61,064 bases of DNA from Halocaridina rubra. Its lineage: Eukaryota; Arthropoda; Malacostraca; Decapoda; Atyidae. Of the stretch, positions 37,300 through 50,042 are shown piece after piece. The notes beneath the pieces were generated by a model, which made no database searches, was not told the origin of the DNA, and saw only the letters and a list, made by a program, of their open reading frames with translations. The translations under genes were made by a program, and so were the position numbers. Location of the stretch: the NCBI GenBank assembly GCA_037179515.1, contig JAXCGZ010017027.1:132501-193564 (forward strand). The letters are read 5' to 3'. How positions within the stretch are numbered: position 1 is the stretch's first letter; the number at the start of each line of letters is the position of its first letter.

Positions 37300-40195
37300 T
37301 TAGTGATACTTATCATACCTGTCCTTAAAACTATGGATTGAGATAGCATTAACTACCTCCTCGCTTAGCGAATTCCAATTATCAACTACTCTTACACTGA
37401 AAAAGTATTTCCTTACATCCTGCAAAGAACTTTTCTTACGAAGCTTCAAACTATGACCTCTAGTTCTAGAGCCAGCCATATCAAAATATCGATCCCTATC
37501 CACTCTATCATAACCATGAAGGAATTTAAAGACTGTCACCATATCCCCCCTCACTCTTCTAGCTTCGAGTGATGGTAAGTCTAATTCCCTCAGCCTCTCA
37601 TCATAACTGAGATTGCGTATTTCTGGCACCAGTTTCGTGGCATGTCTTTGAACTTTTTCAAGCTTAGCTATGTGCTTTTTCAAGTGCGGATTCCAAAAGG
37701 GGGCTGCATATTCGAGTTTTGGCCTCACATAGGTTACATAAATATTTCTGAACATTTCCTTGTCCATGTGCCTGAAGGCTACCCTTACATTTGATAAGAA
37801 TGCATATGCTGCCCTTACTATGACATTTATATGTATTTCTGGAGACAAATCTGCCAGTATGTTTACTCCTAGATCTCTCTCATTTTCTGTCCCTTGAAAT
37901 TGTACTCCAGCCACCGAGTAGTCAAGCTTGGGCCTTCTTGCACTTGTACCCATTCTCATTACCTTACATTTTGAAGTATTGAATTTCATTAGCCACTTTT
38001 CTGACCATTCATGCAGATTAGTTAGATCCTCCTGAAGTTCTCTACCATTGTTCTCGTTTTTTACTTTCTTCACAATCTTTGCATCATCTACAGACATATT
38101 CATGAATGAATTTACAGACTCTGGTAGGTCATTTACATATGCAAGGAACAAAAGTGGCCCTAAAACTGAACCCTGTGGAACTCCACTACTAACTCCTCTC
38201 CATTCAGACACTGAGTGTCTTACTCTAACCCTCTGTTCCCTTCCTTCTAAGTAAGTTTTTATCCATTCCAAAACATTTCCACCTATTCTAGCCATTGATT
38301 GCAGCTTTCTAATAAGTCTCCCATGTGGAACAGTGTCAAACGCTTTCTGGAAGTCTAGGAATATGCAATTTGCCCATCCCTCTCTTTCCTGTAAGATTTG
38401 GCTTACCTCATCATAAACTTCTAATAAGTTTGTTACTGTTGATCTACCTTCTCTGAAGCCATGTTGCCTCACTGACAAAAAGTTGAAGGATTCCAAGTGA
38501 AGAGAGATATGTTTCCTTAGTAGTTTCTCCATAACATTGCAAACTATGCTGGTCAAGGAAACTGGTCTATAGTTCAGAGCTGTATCCCTCCTTCCCTTTT
38601 TGAAGATAGGTATCACATTTGCTTGTTTCCAGCATCTTGGAATCTCCCCTGACTCCAGTGACTTTTTAAATATGATACTTAGTGCCACTGATATTGAGTT
38701 TGTGCATTTTTTAAGCACATGAGGGGAGATGTCATCAGGACCTGCAGCTTTATGAACATCTAAATCCATCAGCGCTTTGCATACCTCTGTGGTTGTAAGG
38801 TTGATGTTCTCTAATACCGGCCCTTGAGCTTCTATCTCTGCAATCTGAGGGGGTGGGGTATTTTCTACTGTAAATACTGACTGAAACTCCTTGTTCAATT
38901 CTTTGCAGATCTCTTCATCCGTCTCAGTGATGCTTCCATCCGCTCTCTTTAGCCTTAAAACCTGTTCTTTTACCTTCAGTTTTCCTCTGATAAAGCTGTG
39001 GAAAAGTTTGGGATTTTCTTTAGCCTTCCTGGTGATGTCCCTCTCATAGTCTCTCTCTGCCTCTCTCCTTTTACTTAGGTAGTAATTTCTTGCTCTTTTG
39101 TAGGTTTGCCAGGCATTTATGTTTTTTCTACTCCTATACCTTTTCCAGCATTTGTTTCTCCACTCCTTAGCTCTTTTACACTCATTATCGAACCATTTCT
39201 CTCTGGCATGAATTACACCTACTTTGGTGACAGGTATGCAGCAATCTACTATCTTCCCATATTTCTCACAAAAGATGTCATACATTTCTTGTACAGATTT
39301 GTTTGTAAAATAAGGTTCTCCAGTCAATAACTGCAAAAAGCTCATTCATTTTGATGTAATCTCCTTTCGGATAGTTTCTCCTCATGTCCTCAGTGCCTCT
39401 ACTCTCAGGCAGAATATCTTTAATGATATACTCCATCAACAACACACAGTGGTCACTCTTTCCAATTGGTGGTTCATACTCAATTTTTTCAATATCCAAC
39501 ACATTATCTGTGAATACTAGATCAAGTAGTGATGGCTCATCCCCACCCCTGGCCCTCGTTGGTTCCATTACATGTTGGTGTAGGAAATTCCCTTGTACGA
39601 AATCTAGGAATCTTGCCCCAAATGAGTCCTCACCACTGTGTGGGTCAAGATTTATCCAGTCTATCTCTTTATGATTAAAATCTCCCATAATCAAAATCCT
39701 ACATTTTTCTTCCCATGCCATGTTAACAACTGAGTTTATGACTTCAATAGTACCTATATGACTTTCCTCATAAACTTCAAGCCTATTCTGGTTCCTTGGT
39801 GGGTTATATACAACAGTTATTATAATGCCCTCTGACCCAGTATTTATGTGAGCAGCAAGAAATTCCTTGAACTCACTTTCCAAAGACAAGTTTATTTCTT
39901 CAACTTGAATCCTTTCACTTATGAGCAGTGCTATCTCTCCACCAGTCCTCTCAGATCTTTCAACCCTTAGTATTCTGAAGCCCTTGGGAAAAACTGTGAC
40001 ACTGTTTATGTCCTCACTCAAGTTAGTCTCTGTAATTGCTACTATATCTGCCTTACTGTTGTGAATCCTATCTTTTAATTCTACTGCCTTACCAGCTAAT
40101 CCATCAGCATTTGTGTATAACAATCTTAATGAGGCCCCATCCCCTGATCTTCTGTCATTATCTTCTTTATCTCCCCTTTGTCTGGAAGAACTCTG
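37300..40195 (-). pseudogene. LINE family 2 ORF2, endonuclease-RT (copy 2a, one frameshift)
   Basis: APE endonuclease with [50 protein letters not shown] and [11 protein letters not shown] with [53 protein letters not shown] and SVDDAK. The other copies have FADD, so Phe-Ala changed to Ser-Val while both Asp remain. The C-terminus KLEKVQRHATKL is typical of the CR1 and Jockey group. A one-base insertion near 39318 (ACAAACAA against ACAACAA in copies 2e and 2g) shifts the frame. ORF2 has no ATG near its start; the open frame overlaps ORF1 in the -1 register. Confidence 0.9.
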
Positions 40196-41208
40196 AAATG
40201 AAAATTTTTCTTCTTCTCTTCTTCATTTCTTTCCTCATTTAACCTTCTTGCCTCTTGCAACAAGTTTTTGATCTTTCCCATCTCTTCCTGTGTTCTGTAT
40301 CGTCTAATGAACACTTCTTTGAATTCTTGAAGATCTTTTAGACTTTTTTTCTCAACAATATTTCCCTACATGTTTCCCCTCTCTCAAAGGTTACTTTTGT
40401 TGGTCTCGGCTTTCCTTCCCTCGAATATTTACCTAGTTTGTGTATGTTTACAATATCCTCAGGACCACAAACTCCTCCAAGCTTTTTTATCAGGTCTACA
40501 ACCCTAGCTTTATTTTCTTCAAGTCTCCCCTGCCATGTTGGCTCCTGGGATTTGCTTATGCCTGAGATTACCACTTTCTTCTCCTTATCAAGTACCTGTT
40601 TGATAAGTGGGTTTGCCCTTTCCATCACAACGTCTTTCATTTTTTCGATTACTGTCTCTTTATAGTCAACTGTTTGTATGTTTTCCAGTGCCACCACCTT
40701 TACAGCCTCTTTTACTGCCACATTCCCCTTTAGTGCATCAGCAAAGGAAGTTTTCATGCCATCATTTTCCATATTCTGCTACTGGAATTCTTTTCTGAAC
40801 TGTTCAATGTTTTCCTTAATCTGGACATTCCAAGCAGCAATCTCGTCTCTCTCAGAAGAGAGCAGTGAACTAACATCTATTTCATTTAGGTTGTCATTCA
40901 TATGTTTGTTTTTATTCTTCTTGTTTAGAAATTCTAGTTTCTAGTTGACTCTTTTCCCCTTCCAGCTTCTTTATTCTTTTTTCTAGTTCCTTTCTCTCCT
41001 GCCCTTGTGCTTTATTTGCTTCCTCCAAAGATCTTATTTCCTCTCTGAGTGTTTCATTCTCTTTCATTTCTCCATCCATATTCCGAATTTTTTCATCAAG
41101 GCTTATAACCATTGCCTCTAAATTCTTGATTTTCTGCTTAAGTCTCCTAATGGCTACCCTTCCTCCCGACCCATGGGTGGGAGAGGTTTGGGACAGAGAT
41201 GGCTTCAT
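40126..41208 (-). pseudogene. LINE family 2 ORF1 (copy 2a, frameshifted)
   Basis: ATG 41208 starts MKPSLSQTSPTHGSGG. A long coiled coil follows (IRRLKQKIKNLEAMVISLDE, ERKELEKRIKKLEGEKSQLE). After a frameshift near 40915, the part at 40772-40338 contains VVISGISKS, DLIKKLGGVCGPEDIVNIHK and RPTKVTFER, which resembles the RRM/C-terminal fold of L1-type ORF1 proteins. A second break near 40330 precedes the last 62 codons, ending QGMGPH. This layout suggests an RNA-binding trimeric chaperone. The fold is inferred by resemblance. It is unrelated to the esterase ORF1 of the CR1 copy at 12.6 kb. Confidence 0.78.
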
Positions 41209-42113
41209 TTTTAAGTTCTCCCTCTCACAGAATATAGAAAGAAGAAGAGAAAGATAAAAAAAAAGATAAAAACTTTTATTTAAGCTTCACACAGAATTTT
41301 TATATCTCCATATAAGTGCTATTTAGTGACTCACTTTATCTTTTTTCTGGTAACACACATCTTAACTTAAAAATTTGACTATGGTAATTTAAGGATAAAA
41401 AGAAAAAGAAGAGAAATGCAACAAAAAAGTCAAACCTGAAGGAAAATTCAAATTTGTGTCTGAGGAGGCACCCACCTGTTTCTGCTATATATTCTTCCTA
41501 ACTGATAAACTCACTTGCTAACCAAGATATGTTATCACAGGATTAGACTTTACATTTAACTCAATATATATATACAAAATAAAAAAAATAGTAAAAGAGA
41601 AAGCTAAAAGAAAAGAAAAGAAAAATGAAGAAAATTAGACAGCTGTACTACTTGGCAACTTAACTCAGGGCTGTTGGCAGGTGTATTTTTGGTATTGATT
41701 TAATTATTCAATTATTTCGAGTATCAAACTAACTAACAAGTTAATATAAATGGGAAGGGTACTGATATTAACAATATATGGAACCACAGGATCAGGTAAA
41801 CGGGTTAAGAGATTTCTCCAGTTTACACAAAAAATTAGGTAATGTGATGTGATGGCTTCACCTCCGGCAACTCTTCTAAATTTCCTTCAAGGCAGAACAG
41901 GACAGCAGCTTCTCTCTCCCCTTACGAAAATGTTCTCAATTTTTTCCTTTAATATTTTGGACAGTCTTGTCATACAACAAATATAAGTTTTGTACTCACA
42001 ATACTCTGCAGGATTTCAGATTTAGGGAAATTATGGTAAAGTTTTCCACTAAGCACTTAGTCACTCAAAAACACAAGGAAAATTTTAAGATACACTTGGA
42101 TGTGTGAACTGTG

Positions 42114-42440
42114 TGATTACCTAATTGTGATTACCTAATTGTGTTTACGGGAAAGAGCCTAAAGCTCGTATCTTCCCGTCTCTTGATTGGTTCCATTTTA
42201 TACTTAGTGATACTTATCATACCTGTCCTTAAAACTACGGATTGAGATAGCATTAACTACCTCCTCGCTTAGCCAATTCCAATTATCAACTACTCTTACA
42301 CTGAAAAAGTATTTCCTTACATCCTGCAAAGAACTTTTCTTACGAAGCTTCAAACTATGACCTCTAGTTCTAGAGCCAGCCATATCAAAATATCGATCCC
42401 TATCCACTCTATCATAACCATGAAGGAATTTAAAGACTGT
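42114..42440 (-). mobile_element. LINE family 2, 3' fragment 2b
   Basis: Encodes the last 67 codons of ORF2 (DRDRYFDMAGSRTRGHSLKL) and ends in two AATTAGGTAATCAC units. About 16 bases later the 5' UTR of copy 2a begins on the same strand. Its truncated 5' end abuts a GCGCGTGTATGTATG stretch. Confidence 0.9.
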
Positions 42441-42457
42441 GCGCGCGTGTATGTATG

Positions 42458-42560
42458 TGATTACCTAATTGTGATTACCTAATTGTGTTTACGGGAAAGA
42501 GTCCAAAGCTCGTATCTTCCCGTCTCCTGATCGGTTCCATTTTATACTTAGTGATACTTA
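42458..42560 (-). mobile_element. LINE family 2, 3' fragment 2c
   Basis: Only the 3' UTR and tail, again ending in two AATTAGGTAATCAC units. The truncated end abuts a GT array (42561-42584). Confidence 0.88.
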
Positions 42561-42584
42561 TGTGTGTGTGTGTGTGTGTGTGTG
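42561..42584. repeat. (TG)n microsatellite
   Basis: About 12 TG units next to LINE fragment 2c. Bases 42585-42898 hold no recognisable gene. Confidence 0.95.
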
Positions 42585-42897
42585 TTAAATTATAAGCCGT
42601 AGAACTCTGAACTGCAGTTAGCTTCGCAATAAGTTTGAGATCAGAGTCAAATGTGCAAGGTCGTCGAGTGACGAGTATGTGCTCCTCGTAATCAGGATTG
42701 GTAATGCAACTCTGCGTAGTAAAAGAAAGGACAGAAGAAAAAGAAGAAGAAGAGTCAGGTGGGGGATAGTAAGGAGAGAAATAATTCCCCCAAATATCTG
42801 GCGCATTAATCCTTTGGAATCAGCTTCTTCTCTGAAACAGAATTTTTGGTTGCTGACTCCTAGAACACTTCACGTGTATCTCCTGACATGTGATAAG

Positions 42898-42898
<1 letters not shown>

Positions 42899-42986
<88 letters not shown>
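42899..42986. repeat. (CT)n microsatellite
   Basis: CT array with one interruption near 42939. Confidence 0.97.
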
Positions 42987-42991
<5 letters not shown>

Positions 42992-43144
42992 AAGTAGTGC
43001 TGGACATTATTATTTGCTACTTTGAGCTTGTGAAGAAACTCTTTCACTATTGATCGTAAGTAGTAATTATTGTACTCAATTTGCTTAATGAGTTATGTAT
43101 TACCACTATCTTCCTCTTATTACCTAGAAGCTTCATGCACACAC

Positions 43145-43621
43145 ACTTGAAAAAGCACATAGCTAAGCTTGAAAAAGTTCAAAGACATGCCACGAAACTG
43201 GTGCCAGAAATACGCAATCTCAGTTATGATGAGAGGCTGAGGGAATTAGACTTACCATCACTCGAAGCTAGAAGAGTGAGGGGGGATATGGTGACAGTCT
43301 TTAAATTTCTTCATGGTTATGATAGAGTGGATAGGGATCGATATTTTGATATGGATGGCTCTAGAACTAGAGGTCATAGTTTGAAGCTTCGTAAGAAAAG
43401 TTCTTTGCAGGATGTAAGAAAATAATTTTTCAGTGTAAGAGTAGTTGATAATTGGAATTGGCTAAGCGAGGAGGTAGTTAATGCTATCTAAATCCATAGT
43501 TTTAAGGACAGGTATGATAAGTATCACTAAGTATAAAATGGAACCGATGAGGAGACGGGAAGATACTAGCTTTGGGCTCTTTCCCGTAAACACAAGTAGG
43601 TAATCACAATTAGGTAATCAC
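43145..43621 (+). mobile_element. LINE family 2, 3' fragment 2d
   Basis: Encodes the ORF2 C-terminus from LKKHIAKLEKVQRHATKL onwards with stops, then the 3' UTR and two AATTAGGTAATCAC-like units. The truncated 5' edge follows CACACACA. Copy 2e begins about 28 bases downstream in the same direction, after a CGCGCACACACACA stretch. Confidence 0.9.
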
Positions 43622-44171
43622 TCTGAGTTGGCAGCGCGCACACACACAGTATATCTCTTAAATTTTTCCTTGTGTTTTTGAGTGACTAAGTGCTTAGTGG
43701 AAAACTTTACCATAATTTCCCTAAATCTGAAATCCTGCAGAGTATTGTGAGTACAAAACTTGTATTTGTTATATGACGAGACTGTCCAAAATATTAAAGG
43801 AAAAAATTGAGAACATTTTCGTAAGGGGAGAGAGAAGCTGCTGTCCTGTTCTGCCTTGAAGGAAATTTAGAAGAGTTGCCGGAATTGAAGCCATCACATC
43901 ACATTACCTAATTTTTTGCGTAAACTGGGGAAAGCTCTTAAGCCGCTTACCTGATCCTGTGGTTCCATATATTGTTAAAATCAGTATCCTTCCCATTTAT
44001 ATTAACTTGTTAGTTAGTTTGATACTCGAAATAATTGAATAATTAAATAAATACCAAATATATACCTGTCAACAGTACTGAGTTAAGTTGCCAAGTAGTA
44101 CAGCTGTCTGATTTTCTTCATTTTTCTTTTCTTTTCTTTTAGCTTTCTCTTTTACTATTTTTTTTGTATTT

Positions 44172-44232
<61 letters not shown>

Positions 44233-44582
44233 AGTTAAATGTAAAGTCTAATCCTGTGATAACATATCTTGGTTAGCAAGTGAGTTTATCAGTTAGGAAG
44301 AATATATAGCAGAAACAGGTGGGTGCCTCCTCAGACACAAATTTGAATTTTCCTTCAGGTTTGACTTTCGTTTTGCTGCATTTTTTTTCTTTTTATCCTT
44401 AAATTACCATAGTCAAATTTTTAAGTTAAGATGTGTGTTACCAGAAAAGAGATAAAGTGAGTCACTAAATAGCACTTATATGGAGATATAAAAATTCTGT
44501 GTGAAGCTTAAATAAAAGTTTTTCTCTTTTTTTTTATCTTTCTCTTCTTCTTTCTATATTCTGTGAGAGGGAGAACATAAAA

Positions 44583-45552
44583 ATGAAGCCATCTCTGTCC
44601 CAAACCTCTCCCACCCATGGGTCGGGAGGAGGGGTAGCCATTAGGAGACTTAAGCAGAAAATCAAAAATTAAGAGGCAATGCTTATAAGCCTTGATGAAA
44701 AAATTCGGAATATGGATGGAGAAATGAAAGAGAATGAAACAATCAGAGAGGAAATAAGATCTTTGGAGGAAGCAAATAAAGCACAAGGGCAGGAGAGAAA
44801 GGAACTAGAAAAAAGAATAAAGATGCTGGAAGGGGAAAAGAGTCAACTAGAAACTAGAATTTCTAGACAAGAAGATAAAAACAAACAGCTGAATGACAAC
44901 CTAAAGGAATTAGATGTTAGTTCACTGCTCTCTTCTGAGAGAGACGAGATTGCAGCTTGGAATGTCCAAATTAAGGAAAACATTGAACAGTTTAGAAAAG
45001 AGTTCCAGGAGCTGAATATGGAACATGATGCCATGAAAACTTCCTTTGCTGATGCACTAAAGGGGAATGTGGCAGTAAAAGAGGCTGTAAAGGTGGTGGC
45101 ACTGGAAAACATACAAACAGAGACAGTAATCGAAAAAATGAAAGACGTTGTGATGGAAAGGGCAAATCCACTGATTAAATAGGCAATTGATAAAGAAAGA
45201 TTGGAGGAGTTTGTGGTTCTGAGGATATTGTAAGCATTCACCAACTAGGCAAATATTCGAGGGAAGGAAAGCCGAGACCAACAAAAGAAACCTTTGAGAG
45301 AGGGGAAACATGTAGAGATATATTGTTGAGAAAAATAGTCTAAAAGACTTTCAAGAATTCAAAGAAGTGTTCATTAGACGATACAGAACACAGGAAGAGA
45401 TGGGAAAGATAAAAAACTTGTTGCAAGAGGCAAGAAGGTTAAATGAGGAAAGAAATGAAGAAGAGGAGAAAAATTTTCATTTCAGAGTTCTTCCAGACAA
45501 AGGGGAGATAAAGAAGATAATGACAGAAGTTCAGGGGATGGGGCCTCATTAA
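44583..45552 (+). pseudogene. LINE family 2 ORF1 (copy 2e, broken)
   Basis: The same protein as in copy 2a, with ATG 44583. A stop at 44670-44672 (TAA where 2a has TTA) and another at 45180-45182 (TAG where 2a has CAG) interrupt it. About 110 bases encoding the VVISGISKS region are deleted after that. The C-terminal piece 45367-45552 includes MGKIKNLLQEARRLNEERNE and ends with QGMGPH. The coiled-coil section is intact. Confidence 0.8.
45471..45477 (+). promoter_or_regulatory. Candidate -1 frameshift heptamer A AAT TTT
   Basis: In the ORF1 frame the bases fall as A, AAT, TTT, the X XXY YYZ arrangement of -1 slippery sites. The ORF2 frame is open from just upstream (a TGA at about 45456) through this point into endonuclease, without any ATG. 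The same heptamer is conserved in copy 2a (about 40211 on the minus strand). No structure downstream was tested. Confidence 0.35.
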
Positions 45553-48376
45553 GATTGTTATACATAAATGCTGATGGATTAGCTGGTAAGGCAGTAGAAT
45601 TAAAAGTTAGGATTCACAACAGTAAGGCAGATATAGTAGCAATTACAGAGACTAAGTTGAGTGAGGACATAAACAGTGTCATAGTTTTAACTAAGGGCTT
45701 CAGAATATTAAGGGTCGAAAGATCTGAGAGGACTGGTGGAGGGATAGCACTGCTCATAAGTGAAAGGATTCAAGTAGAAGAAATAAACTTGGTTATAGAA
45801 AGTGAGTTCAAGGAATTTGTTGTTGCTCGCATAAATACTGGGTCAGAGAGCATTATAATAACTGTTGTATGTAACCCACCAAGGAACCAGAATAGGCTAG
45901 AAGTTTATGAGGAAAGTCATAAAGATACTATTGAAGTAATAAATTCAGTTGTTAACATTGCACGGGAGAGAAAATGTAGGATTTTGATTATGGGAGATTT
46001 TAATCATAAAGAGATAGATAGGATAAATCTTGACCCACACAGTGGTGAGGATTTATTCGGGGCAAGATTCCTAGATTGCGTACAAGGGAATTTCCTACAC
46101 CAACATGTAATGGAACCAACGAGGGCAAGAAGTGGGGATGAGCCATCACTACTTGATCTAGTATTCACAGATAATATGTTGGATATTGAAAAAATTGTGT
46201 ATGAACCACCAATTGGAAAGAGTGACCACTGTGTGTTGTTGATGGAGTATATCATTGATGATATTCTGCCTGAGAGTAGAGACACTGAGGACATGAGGAG
46301 GAACTATCCGAAAGGAGATTACATCAAAATGAATGAGCTTTTTGCAGTTATTGACTGGAGAACCTTATTTTACAACAAATCTGTACAAGAAATGTATGAC
46401 ATTTTTTGTGAGAAATATGGGAAGATAGTAGATTGCTGCATACCTATCACCAAAGTAGGTGTAATTCATGCCAGAGAGAAATGGTTCGATAATGAGTGTA
46501 AAAGAACTAAGGAGTGGAGAGACAAATACTGGAAAAGGTATAGAAGGAGAAAAAACATAAATGCCTGGCAACCTACAAAAGAGCAAGAAATGACTACCTA
46601 AGTGAAAGAAGAGGGGCAGAGAGAGACTATGAAAGGGACATCACCAGGAAGGCTAAAGAAAATCCCAAACTTTTCCACAGCTTTATCAGAGGAAAACTGA
46701 AGGTAAAAGAACAGGTTTTAAGGCTAAAGAAAGAGAATGGAAGCATCACTGAGACGGATGAAGGGATCTGCAAAGAATTGAACAAGGAGTTTCAGTCAGT
46801 ATTTACAGTAGAAAATACCCCACCCCCTCAGATTGCAGAGATAGAAGCTCAAGGGCCGGTATTAGAGAACATCAACCTTACAACCACAGAGGTATGCAAA
46901 GTGCTGATGGAGTTAAATGTTCATAAAGCTACAGGGCCTGATAACATATCCCCTCATGTGCTTAAAAAATGCACAAACTCAATATCAGTGGCACTAGGTA
47001 TCATATTTTAAAAGTCACTGGAGTCAGGGGAGATTCCAAGATGCTGGAAACAAGCAAATGTGATACCTATCTTCAAAAAGGGAAGGAGGGATACAGCTCT
47101 GAACTATAGACCAGTTTCCTTGACCAGCATAGTTTGCAAAGTTATGGAGAAACTACTAAGGAAACATATCTCTCTTCACTTGGAATCCTTCAACATTTTG
47201 TCAGTGAGGCAACATGGTTTCAGAGAAGGTAGATCAACAGTAACAAACTTATTAGAATTTTATGATGAGGTAAGCCGAATCTTACAGGAAAGAGAGGGCT
47301 GGGCAGATTGCATATTCCTAGACTTCCAGAAAGCTTTTGACACTGTTCCACATGGGAGACTTATTAGGAAGCTGCAAGCAATGGCGAGAATAGGTGGAAA
47401 TGTCTTGAAATGGATAAAAACTTACTTAGAAGGAAGGGAACAGAGGGTTAGAGTAAGACACTCAGTGTCTGAATGGAGAAGAGTTAGTAGTGGAGTTCCA
47501 CAGGGTTCAGTTTTAGGGCCACTTTTGTTCCTTGTATATGTAAATGACCTACCAGAGTCTGTAAATTCAAACATGAATATGTTTGCAGATGATGCAAAGA
47601 TTGTGAAGAAAGTAAAAAACGAGAACAATGGTAGAGAACTTCAGGAGGATCTAAATAATCTGCATGAGTGGTCAGAAAAGTGGCTAATGAAATTCAATAC
47701 TTCAAAATGTAAGGTAATGAGAATGGGTACAAGTGCAAGAAGGCCTAAGCTTGACTACTCAATGGCTGGAGTACAACTTCAAGAGACAAAAAATGAGAGA
47801 GATCTAGGAGTAAACATACTGGCAGATTTGTCTCCAGAAATACATATAAATGGCGTAGTAAGGGCAGCAATATGCATTCTTATCAAATGTAAGGGTAGCC
47901 TTCAGGCACATGGACAAGGAAATGTTCAGAAATATTTATGTAACCTATGTGAGGCAAAACTCGAATATGCAGCCCCCTTTTGGAATCCGCACTTGAAAAA
48001 GCATATAGCTAAGCTTGAAAAAGTTCAAAGACATGCCACGAAACTGGTGCCAGAAATATGCAATCTCAGTTATGATGAGAGGCTGAGGGAATTAGACTTA
48101 CCATAACTCGAAGCTAGAAGATTGAGGGGGGATATGGTGACAGTCTTTAAATTCCTTCATGGTTATTATAGAGTGGATAGGGATCAATATTTTGATATGG
48201 CAGGCTCTAGAACTAGAGGTCATAGTTTGAAGCTTCTAAAGAAAACCTCTTTGCAGGATGTAAGGAAATACTTTTTCAGTGTAAGAGTAGTTGATAATTG
48301 GAATAGGCTAAGCGAGGAGGTAGTTAATGCTATCTCAATCAATAATTTTAAGGACAGGTATGATAAGTATCACTAA
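45480..48376 (+). pseudogene. LINE family 2 ORF2 (copy 2e, several breaks)
   Basis: Endonuclease and linker are open to 46601. A one-base deletion near 46571 (GCAACC against GCAAACC), a TAA at 47009-47011 and breaks near 47865 and 48106 follow. RT motifs [51 protein letters not shown] and FADDAK are all present between them, so decay began after an active past. Confidence 0.88.
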
Positions 48377-48464
48377 GTAAAAATGGAACCGATGAGGAGA
48401 CGGGAAGATACGAGCTTTGGGCTCTTTCCCGTAAACACAATTAGGTAATCACACGCACGGTGCG

Positions 48465-48590
48465 TGACTTTGATATAGGTGGCTCTAGGAATTGATTAAG
48501 AAAGCTTTAAAGAATGTAAGGATTTTTAGTGTTGTAATTGAAATTTACTAAGCGAAGAAACGGTCATTGATAAACTCATATACACCTTGT
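48465..48590 (+). mobile_element. Diverged LINE 3' relic 2f
   Basis: DNA with GACTTTGATATAGGTGGCTC and GTAAGGATTTTTAGTGTTGTA resembles the ORF2 end of family 2 (YFDMAGSRT, VRKYFFSVRVV) with many changes. It starts about 15 bases after the tail of copy 2e. Confidence 0.5.
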
Positions 48591-48724
48591 TCGTTTTTTC
48601 CATGTTTTTTTTTAACTGCATAATTGCAATAACGCCCCTAAAAAGTAATAGTAAAAAAATATGAAATTCGTTAATAACGCCTATGCAAAAAAATTCTAAA
48701 TATTATATTTCAAATTAGTAAAAA

Positions 48725-49785
48725 AAATCGACCCCCTCGGAGGCATTTTTCCGCCATCCTCCTCATCTTCTACCGCTTAATGCGATCAGATATTATGAAG
48801 AAAATTCAAAAAAGCATTAAGAACATATGGCAAACATATTTTCAATATAATATCGTCACGGAAATGGCGTGTGAGGGTGCATCAGCTGATACGGAAGTAG
48901 CAATACGTTTTCCGATAGAGGTTCGTGCTCCCGCATCCTCCTTCTCTTCTATATCCACTTAATGCGATCGAATATTATGAAGAAAATTAAAAAAAAGCAC
49001 TAAGAACAAACTGCAAAAAAAATTTTTATATAATATCCTCAGGGATATAGCGTGTGAGGGTGCATCAGCTGATACGGAAGTGTGACATAACGTTTGCTGA
49101 TAGAGGTTCATTCTCCCGCATCCTCCTCCTCTTCTACCGCTTAATGCGATCGAATATTATGAAGAAAATAAAAAAAAAAGCATTAAGAACAAAAAGTAAT
49201 CAAATTTTCAATATAATATTGTCAGGGAAATAGCGTGCGAGTGTGCATCAGCTGCTACGGAAGTGTGACAAACCGTTTGCCGATAGAGGTTCGCTCTCCC
49301 GCATCCTCATCCTCTTCTACTACTTAATGCGATCGAATATTATGAAGAAAATTGAAAAAGCATTAAAAACAAACAGCAAACAAATTTTTGATATAATATC
49401 GTCAGGGAAATGGTGTGAGAGGGTGCATCAGCTAATACGGAAGTGTGACAAAACGTTTACCAATAAAGGTTCGTTCTCCCGCATCCTCCTCCTTTTCTAC
49501 CGCTTAATGCGATCGAATATTATGAAGAAAATTTAAAAAAAAAGTATTAAGAACAAACAGCAAACAACTTCTCGATATAATATTGTCAAGGAAATAGCGT
49601 GCAAGGGTACATCAGCTGATATGGAAGTGTGACAAAATGTTTGCCGAAAGAGGTTCGTTCTCCTGCATCCTCCTCCTCTTCTACCGCTTAATGTGATCGA
49701 ATATTATGGAAAAAATTTAAAAAATGCATCAAAAGCAAACAGTAAACAAACTTTCGATATAATATCGTCAGGGAAATAGCGTGTG
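48725..49785 (+). repeat. ~182-bp satellite array, about six monomers
   Basis: TTAATGCGATC(A/G) recurs at about 48779, 48961, 49143, 49326, 49506 and 49690, a period of 180-184 bases. Each monomer also has GTGCATCAGCTGATACGGAA, TTCTCCCGCATCCTCC and ATTATGAAGAAAAT. Short open frames inside are shadows. The monomer length is near nucleosome spacing. Confidence 0.93.
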
Positions 49786-50040
49786 GAGAATATATATATT
49801 TCATTTAAGTTTCCCCGATATACGTTTTCTTTGTAACGAATTGTATAGTTTTCTTTTTCTCTCAGCTGACTTTGTTTACGTTTAGCTTTCGTGCAGCACA
49901 GTCAATATGGAAAGAAGATAGAATAATGTTTAGAACCAAGGAATATTAATATGTATTACACCTATAATCTTGAAAATTAGATAAACCCCAAATAGAGTGA
50001 GTAAATAGATATTTTATGAGTAAGATATTGTGCCTGAATA
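49786..50040. other. Non-satellite interruption, no gene recognised
   Basis: About 255 bases unlike the monomers, starting with a short TA stretch; the array resumes at about 50043. Confidence 0.6.
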
Positions 50041-50042
50041 GT

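Larger units (their letters stand above)
43649..48452 (+). mobile_element. LINE family 2, full-length copy 2e (degraded)
   Basis: The 5' UTR (43649-44582) matches that of copy 2a in inverse orientation. ORF1, ORF2 and a 3' tail with one AATTAGGTAATCAC unit follow. With copy 2a it forms a 4.8-kb inverted pair about 1.5 kb apart. A TA array (44175-44230) sits inside the 5' UTR. Confidence 0.9.

Noticed and set aside
49000..49785. CRISPR-like regular repeats
   Set aside because: The ~182-bp period with similar sequence throughout, no unique spacers and a eukaryotic context indicate satellite DNA.
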